Below are positions 32,398 through 37,127 of a stretch of DNA of 37,127 nt, piece after piece. Within the stretch, counting starts at the first letter, position 1; each line of letters opens with the position of its first letter. A model generated the notes under the pieces. The model saw only the letters and a list, made by a program, of their open reading frames with translations, made no database searches and was not told the origin of the DNA. Position numbers and translations under genes: made by a program. The stretch is from an uncultured Alistipes sp. GTDB taxonomy: Bacteria > Bacteroidota > Bacteroidia > Bacteroidales > Rikenellaceae. The stretch is taken from contig CALUMQ010000021.1 of the NCBI GenBank assembly GCA_944321765.1, forward strand, positions 1 to 37,127. The letters run 5' to 3'.

Positions 32398-33276
32398 TCA
32401 CCGGAGACGTCCGAGCCAGTCGAGCACCGCCCGCTGCCAGGCGGCCTTGTAGCGGAAGCCCTCGCCGATGCCCCATCCGTGGCCCCCTTCGGGATAGATG
32501 TGCATCGACGCCTCGATGCCGTGCTCCTTCAGGGCGTTGTAGTAGCGCGTGCTGCTGACGGGGGGAACGGTCGTGTCGTCGTCCGAGAGCAACAGCAGCG
32601 CCGGCGGCGTCTGCTCCGTCACGCGGTTCTCCAGCGAGTAGCGGGCATCGGTCTCGGCCGAGCGGTTCGCCTTGCCCACGAGCAGGTCGAACGATCCCTG
32701 ATGTCCGGGATGGGCCGTGATGACCGGGTAGAAGAGCAGCGAGAAGTCGGGGCGCACGGCTCCCATCGTCGAGGCCATCGCCGCGAGGTGTCCGCCGGCC
32801 GAGAAGCCCGCAATGCCTACCTGGCGGCAGACGTAGGCCTCGGCGCCCGGGGCGTCGCCGCGCAGCAGGCGCAGCGCCTGTTCGGCATCCTCGAGCGGCA
32901 CCTCCGGGTGTCCGTTGGGCATGCGGTACTTGAGCACCGCCGCCGTGATGCCGTTTGCGGCGAGCCACTGCGCCACCTCGTATCCTTCATAGTCGAAGGC
33001 CAGCACCGCGTAACCGCCGCCCGGGCAGATGACCACCCCCTGTCCGGTGGCTTTCGCCGTGTCGGCCGGGTAGATGTAGAGCTCGGCAACCGAGATGTTG
33101 GCGGGGCGGCAGGGCGCCACCTCCTCTTCGGGCGTGGTGATGCCGTTGCTGTGGGGCGCCGAGGCGTTGTCCCAGAGGCGGATCGTGGCGGCCTGCCCGT
33201 AATCCTGGGCCGCCAGGGAGGATACTGTCATGCTCATAAGCAGGAAAATCGTTGAAAACAGCAGGCTTCGGTTCAT
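32398..33276 (-). CDS. Exported alpha/beta-hydrolase, acetylxylan-esterase-like
   Basis: This 292-residue protein has a signal peptide at about 1-24 (LLFSTIFLLMSMTVSSLAAQ). The alpha/beta-hydrolase triad is visible: Ser159 in GIAGFSAGGH, an Asp within 232-234 (SDDDTTVPP), and His266 (PEGGHGWGIG); the oxyanion loop is CPGGGYAVLA (84-93). This layout is common in Bacteroidota carbohydrate esterases that remove acetyl or feruloyl groups, often called endo-1,4-beta-xylanase B or esterase/lipase. The start at 33276 (MNRSLLFST) is set by the signal peptide. It is 142 bp downstream of leuS and behind a hairpin, so probably a separate unit or weak read-through. The substrate is not known. Confidence 0.85.
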   Translation of the reverse strand: MNRSLLFSTIFLLMSMTVSSLAAQDYGQAATIRLWDNASAPHSNGITTPEEEVAPCRPANISVAELYIYPADTAKATGQGVVICPGGGYAVLAFDYEGYEVAQWLAANGITAAVLKYRMPNGHPEVPLEDAEQALRLLRGDAPGAEAYVCRQVGIAGFSAGGHLAAMASTMGAVRPDFSLLFYPVITAHPGHQGSFDLLVGKANRSAETDARYSLENRVTEQTPPALLLLSDDDTTVPPVSSTRYYNALKEHGIEASMHIYPEGGHGWGIGEGFRYKAAWQRAVLDWLGRLR

Positions 33277-33299
33277 AAGGGTTCGTGGTTTTTGGAAAT

Positions 33300-33319
33300 G
33301 TCCCCGCCGAAGCGGGGAC
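33300..33319 (-). terminator. Hairpin after leuS
   Basis: An 8-bp G/C-rich stem (33300-33307 with 33312-33319) has the stable loop TTCG when read on the minus strand, and is followed by ATTTCC. It lies 100 nt past the leuS stop and before the esterase start. The weak T tract makes it a moderate terminator candidate. Confidence 0.5.
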
Positions 33320-33418
33320 CGGGTGTTTTCGATCGGGAGCGGGGTTGTGTGACGCGGCGGCGTGCGCCGGGTCCTGCCCGTCGGGAGTCGTCGGGGCACG
33401 GAGACCGCACGTCCGGAA

Positions 33419-36175
33419 TCAGATCACGATGTTGATGATCTTGCCCGGCACGACGATCACCTTCTTCGGCGTCTTGCCCTCGACCCACTTCTGTGCCTCG
33501 GGTGCCTTGACGATGTCGGCCTGGATCTCCGCGGGGGTCATCGACGTGGCGTACTCCTTCTTGAAGCGCAGCTTGCCGTTGACCGAGACGGGGTATTCGA
33601 ACGAACTCTGCACGAGGTGCTTCGCGTCGTAGACCGGGTATTGCGCGTCGCATACCGAACCGCTCTTGCCCAGGGCCTCCCACAGCTCCTCGGCGATGTG
33701 CGGAGCGAACGGTGCGAGGAGCACGGTCAGCGGTTCGAGAATGGCGCGCTTCGAGCAGTCGCCCAGCTCGTTGAGGCAGATCATGAAGGCTGCCACCGAG
33801 GTGTTGAACGAGAAGTTTTCGATATCCTCGGTGACCTTCTTGATCGTCTTGTGCAGCGTGCGCAGCTCCTTCTCGGTAGGCTCGTCGTCGGTGACGCAGA
33901 ACTTCCCGTCGCGGTCGAAGAAGAGCCGCCAGAAGCGGCGCAGGAACTTGTGCACGCCGTCGATGCCGTTCGTGTCCCAGGGCTTCGACTGTTCGAGCGG
34001 TCCGAGGAACATCTCGTACATGCGCAGCGTGTCGGCGCCGTAGGTCTCGACGATGTAGTCGGGGTTCACGACGTTGTACATCGACTTCGACATCTTCTCG
34101 ATGGCCCATCCGCAGATGTACTTGCCGTCTTCGAGAATGAACTCCGCGTCGTGGAACTCCGGGCGCCAGGCGCGGAAGGCCTCGAGGTCGAGCACGTCGT
34201 TGCGGACGATGTTCACGTCGACGTGGATCTCCTGCGTCTCGTACTGGTCGCGCAGCCCCAGCGATACGAACTTGTTGGTCCCCACGACGCGGTAGACGAA
34301 GTTCGAGCGGCCCTGGATCATGCCCTGGTTGACGAGCTTCTTGAAGGGCTCCTCCTCGCAGACGACACCCAGGTCGTAGAGGAACATGTTCCAGAAGCGC
34401 GAGTACATGAGGTGTCCCGTGGCGTGCTCGATGCCGCCGACGTAGAGATCGACGTTGCGCCAGTACTCGTCGGCCTCACGGCGCACGAGCGCCTTGTCGT
34501 TGTGCGGGTCCATGTAGCGCAGGTAGTAGGCCGACGATCCGGCGAATCCGGGCATGGTCGACAGCTCGTAGGGATACCCCTCGGGCGTGGTCCATCCCTT
34601 GACGCGGGCCAGGGGCGGTTCGCCCTGCTCGGTGGGTCCGAAATTCTCGATCGGAGGCAGCTCCAGCGGGAGTTTGTCCTCCGCGAGCGGGTAGGCCGTG
34701 TCGTCCTTGTAGTAGATCGGGAAGGGCTCGCCCCAGTAGCGCTGGCGCGAGAAGATGGCGTCGCGCAGACGGTAGTTGACTAGCTTCTTGCCCAATCCGC
34801 GTCGCTCAACCTCCTTGAACATCACCCCGATTGCCTCTTTTACATCCATGCCGTTGAGGAAATCCGAGTTGATCAGTTTGCCCGACTTGGCGTCGTACGA
34901 CTCCTTCTCGATGTCACCGCCCTCGACCACCGGGATGATCTCCAGCCCGAAGTGGCGGGCAAAGGCGTAGTCGCGCGAGTCGTGGGCCGGCACCGCCATG
35001 ATGGCACCGGTTCCGTAGCCGGCCAGCACATAGTCCGAGATGTAGATCGGAATGGCCCGTCCGGTGAAGGGGTTGACGGCATAGGATCCCGTCGCCACGC
35101 CGCTCACGCGCTTCGTGTCGGCGATGCGGTCGCGCTCCGAGCGCTTCTTCGTCTGCCGGAGGTACTCCTCGACGGCTGCGCGGTTCTCGGGCGTGGTCAG
35201 CTCGCCGACCCACTCGTGCTCGGGGGCGATGACCATGAAGGTCACGCCGAAGATCGTGTCGGGACGCGTGGTGAAGATCTCCAGCTTCTTGTCCGAGCCC
35301 TGGATGTCGAAGAAGACCTGTGCACCCTCCGAACGTCCGATCCAGTTGCGCTGGATCTCCTTGAGCGAGTCGCTCCACTGGAGCTTGTCCAGTCCGTCGA
35401 GCATGCGCTGGGCGTAGGCCGTCACGCGCAGCAGCCACTGCTTCATGCGCTTCTGCTCGACCGGATAGCCGCCGCGCACCGAAAGTCCGTCGTGTACCTC
35501 GTCGTTGGCCAGCACCGTTCCGAGTTTCGGACACCAGTTGACCATCGTGTCGGCGCGGAATGCCAGGCGGTAGTTCTGCAGCACCTGCTCGCGGCGCTTC
35601 TCGTCCCACGAGTTCCACTCGTCGGCCGTGAAGTGCAGCTCCTGCGTCGAGGCCGCGTCGAGTCCTTCGGTACCCGACCTGGCAAAGGCCGCCACGAGCT
35701 CCTCGATGGGGCGCGCCTGCTGGCGGCGGTTGTCGTAGTAGTGGGAGAACATCTTGAGGAAGGCCCACTGCGTCCACTTGTAATAGGAGGGGTCGCACGT
35801 GCGCACCTCGCGGTCCCAGTCGAACGAGAATCCGATCTTGTCCAGCTGCTCGCGGTAGCGGGCGATGTTCTGCTCGGTCGTCACGGCGGGGTGCTGGCCC
35901 GTCTGGATGGCATACTGCTCGGCGGGCAGTCCGAAGGCGTCATACCCCATCGGGTGCAGGACGTTGAAGCCCTTCAGACGCTTGTAGCGCGAATAGATGT
36001 CCGAGGCGATGTATCCGAGCGGGTGGCCGACGTGCAGGCCGGCGCCCGACGGATAGGGGAACATGTCCAGCACGTAGAATTTCGGACGCGAGGGGTCCGT
36101 TTCGACGTGATAGGTTTTGTTGTCGCGCCAGCGCTGCTGCCACTTGGGCTCGATCTCCTTGAAATTGTACTCCAT
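33419..36175 (-). CDS. leuS: Leucyl-tRNA synthetase
   Basis: The 918-residue class I synthetase charges tRNA-Leu. The HIGH motif is HVGH (48-51) in [17 protein letters not shown], and KMSKS is at 694-698 ([10 protein letters not shown]). Between them lies the large CP1 editing domain, with the [18 protein letters not shown] segment that binds mischarged product. The C-terminal anticodon-binding and tail domain ends in [13 protein letters not shown]. The length is normal for the bacterial form. It is transcribed away from the str operon, with a -7 box at 36208-36215. Confidence 0.97.
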   Translation of the reverse strand: MEYNFKEIEPKWQQRWRDNKTYHVETDPSRPKFYVLDMFPYPSGAGLHVGHPLGYIASDIYSRYKRLKGFNVLHPMGYDAFGLPAEQYAIQTGQHPAVTTEQNIARYREQLDKIGFSFDWDREVRTCDPSYYKWTQWAFLKMFSHYYDNRRQQARPIEELVAAFARSGTEGLDAASTQELHFTADEWNSWDEKRREQVLQNYRLAFRADTMVNWCPKLGTVLANDEVHDGLSVRGGYPVEQKRMKQWLLRVTAYAQRMLDGLDKLQWSDSLKEIQRNWIGRSEGAQVFFDIQGSDKKLEIFTTRPDTIFGVTFMVIAPEHEWVGELTTPENRAAVEEYLRQTKKRSERDRIADTKRVSGVATGSYAVNPFTGRAIPIYISDYVLAGYGTGAIMAVPAHDSRDYAFARHFGLEIIPVVEGGDIEKESYDAKSGKLINSDFLNGMDVKEAIGVMFKEVERRGLGKKLVNYRLRDAIFSRQRYWGEPFPIYYKDDTAYPLAEDKLPLELPPIENFGPTEQGEPPLARVKGWTTPEGYPYELSTMPGFAGSSAYYLRYMDPHNDKALVRREADEYWRNVDLYVGGIEHATGHLMYSRFWNMFLYDLGVVCEEEPFKKLVNQGMIQGRSNFVYRVVGTNKFVSLGLRDQYETQEIHVDVNIVRNDVLDLEAFRAWRPEFHDAEFILEDGKYICGWAIEKMSKSMYNVVNPDYIVETYGADTLRMYEMFLGPLEQSKPWDTNGIDGVHKFLRRFWRLFFDRDGKFCVTDDEPTEKELRTLHKTIKKVTEDIENFSFNTSVAAFMICLNELGDCSKRAILEPLTVLLAPFAPHIAEELWEALGKSGSVCDAQYPVYDAKHLVQSSFEYPVSVNGKLRFKKEYATSMTPAEIQADIVKAPEAQKWVEGKTPKKVIVVPGKIINIVI

Positions 36176-36207
36176 ATCTCGTAAGGGTTTGTTTCCGGTT
36201 TTTCGGG

Positions 36208-36215
36208 CAAAAATA
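36208..36215 (-). promoter_or_regulatory. Candidate -7 box of leuS
   Basis: Minus-strand TATTTTTG fits TAnnTTTG and would start transcription near 36203, about 28 nt before the leuS ATG. No convincing -33 box is seen. Confidence 0.45.
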
Positions 36216-36503
36216 CGAAAAGTTTTTCAGATTGAGCCCTCTTTTTCGATTCTTTCGGGCCGGTCGGGCGGGCGGATTTCGAAGGGCGGCGCGCGATGAC
36301 CCAAAGAAGGGATGCGTGGGGCCTCCGGAGGTTCTTCGGGTTTTGCGGCAGGAGCGCCACGGGCCGGATTCAAAACGGTGAACAATAACCGGTTGCAGAA
36401 TTGGTTATAAGGTAAATGATATAGTTTCTGGAAAATCATAAGCAGAAAGAATAGGAAATCCCCGAAAACCCTGAAAAATGGCGAAAAAAGATGTGCTTAT
36501 ATA
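36216..36503. other. Noncoding region between leuS and the str operon promoter
   Basis: This is about 290 bp without a convincing gene. It changes from G/C-rich (left half) to A/T-rich (right half). A weak inverted repeat, ATAACC (36385-36390) and GGTTAT (36403-36408), and the palindrome CCTCCGGAGG are present. A 70-codon minus-strand frame here has no start context or recognisable protein pattern. Confidence 0.5.
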
Positions 36504-36532
36504 TTGAATTTCCAAAAAAATGCGTACCTTTG
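36504..36532 (+). promoter_or_regulatory. Promoter of the str operon (rpsL)
   Basis: TTG at 36504-36506 and TACCTTTG at 36525-36532 fit the Bacteroidales -33/-7 boxes with 18-nt spacing. Transcription would start near 36539, giving a leader of about 50 nt. AAAGGA about 12 nt before the ATG at 36589 could act as a ribosome binding site, rare in this window. Confidence 0.65.
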
Positions 36533-36588
36533 CAGTCCATTTTGGACAATGGAGATAGAATTTTTAACACTTTAAAGGACAGTTTAAC

Positions 36589-36969
<381 letters not shown>

Positions 36970-37006
36970 TCAACCAAGGAAATCTATTTAACTACATTCG
37001 ATAGCA

Positions 37007-37127
37007 ATGAGAAAAGCTAAGCCAAGAAAGCGAATTCTACTTCCGGATCCGAAGTTCGGAGACGTGGCCGTGACCCGTTTCGTGAACAACCTCATGCTGG
37101 ATGGTAAGAAGAGTATTGCCTACTCGA
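37007..37127 (+). CDS. rpsG: Ribosomal protein S7, N-terminal part (3' end outside window)
   Basis: Forty codons are visible, beginning [20 protein letters not shown] and continuing [19 protein letters not shown], the typical S7 N-terminus. S7 nucleates assembly of the 30S head by binding 16S rRNA. Order rpsL-rpsG is that of the str operon, and fusA would be expected next. Confidence 0.97.
   Translation, partial: MRKAKPRKRILLPDPKFGDVAVTRFVNNLMLDGKKSIAYS

Noticed and set aside
36227-36439. 70-codon minus-strand frame between leuS and rpsL
   Set aside because: Proline- and charge-rich composition without a family pattern; it would overlap the region upstream of the leuS promoter.

Overview
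The window reads as chromosomal DNA from a GC-rich member of the Bacteroidota, most likely order Bacteroidales and probably close to Alistipes (Rikenellaceae). The reasons are: Bacteroidales-type -7 boxes (TAnnTTTG) in front of several genes and no clear Shine-Dalgarno sequences; an arginine cluster with the Bacteroides-type N-succinylornithine carbamoyltransferase; a MenA quinone gene; and family members that look like Bacteroides/Alistipes proteins. The genus is an inference. No tRNA, rRNA, CRISPR array, insertion sequence or prophage was seen.

Layout. (1) 1-357: the end of efp, closed by a bidirectional terminator. (2) 500-13935, minus strand: an L-rhamnose operon in the order rhaB, rhaA, rhaT, rhaD, two GH78 alpha-L-rhamnosidases and one GH106 rhamnosidase, with a divergent AraC-family regulator (14022-14921) and a direct-repeat operator between them. 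The exported rhamnosidases release rhamnose, RhaT imports it, and RhaA/RhaB/RhaD convert it to dihydroxyacetone phosphate and lactaldehyde. No SusC/SusD pair is present in the window. (3) 15044-23299, minus strand: an almost complete arginine operon in the order GNAT acyltransferase, argG, argC, argD, argF', argB, argE-like, argH, with several 4-nt ATGA overlaps. The GNAT gene is a good candidate for the otherwise missing first step. (4) 23364-25571, minus strand: a long RelA/SpoT protein whose hydrolase site is degenerate. (5) 25652-26308, plus strand: a hemolysin-III family membrane protein. (6) 26353-29478, minus strand: a tightly packed menA-xseA-xseB-methyltransferase unit. (7) 29552-31240, minus strand: a small secreted protein combining a receptor-plug-like segment with a TonB C-terminal-like domain, then prfA. 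(8) 31350-32331, minus strand: an AT-rich lipoprotein gene with its own promoter and an approximately 300-nt structured leader. (9) 32398-33276: an exported alpha/beta hydrolase. (10) 33419-36175: leuS. (11) 36504 to the end, plus strand: promoter, rpsL and the start of rpsG (str operon).

The most unusual element is the leader of the lipoprotein gene. It holds three copies of one 16-17-nt motif, the middle one inverted. The middle copy can therefore pair either with the 5' copy or with the 3' copy, which lies 3 nt before the start codon. A second pair of mutually exclusive stems, one followed by six U residues, sits inside it. This is the geometry of a cis-acting RNA switch or attenuator. Other points of interest are an Ala at the specificity position (90) of the succinylornithine carbamoyltransferase, loss of hydrolase residues in the RelA homologue, a 13-bp perfect inverted repeat around the prfA promoter, and the AraC-type operator of the rhamnose locus.
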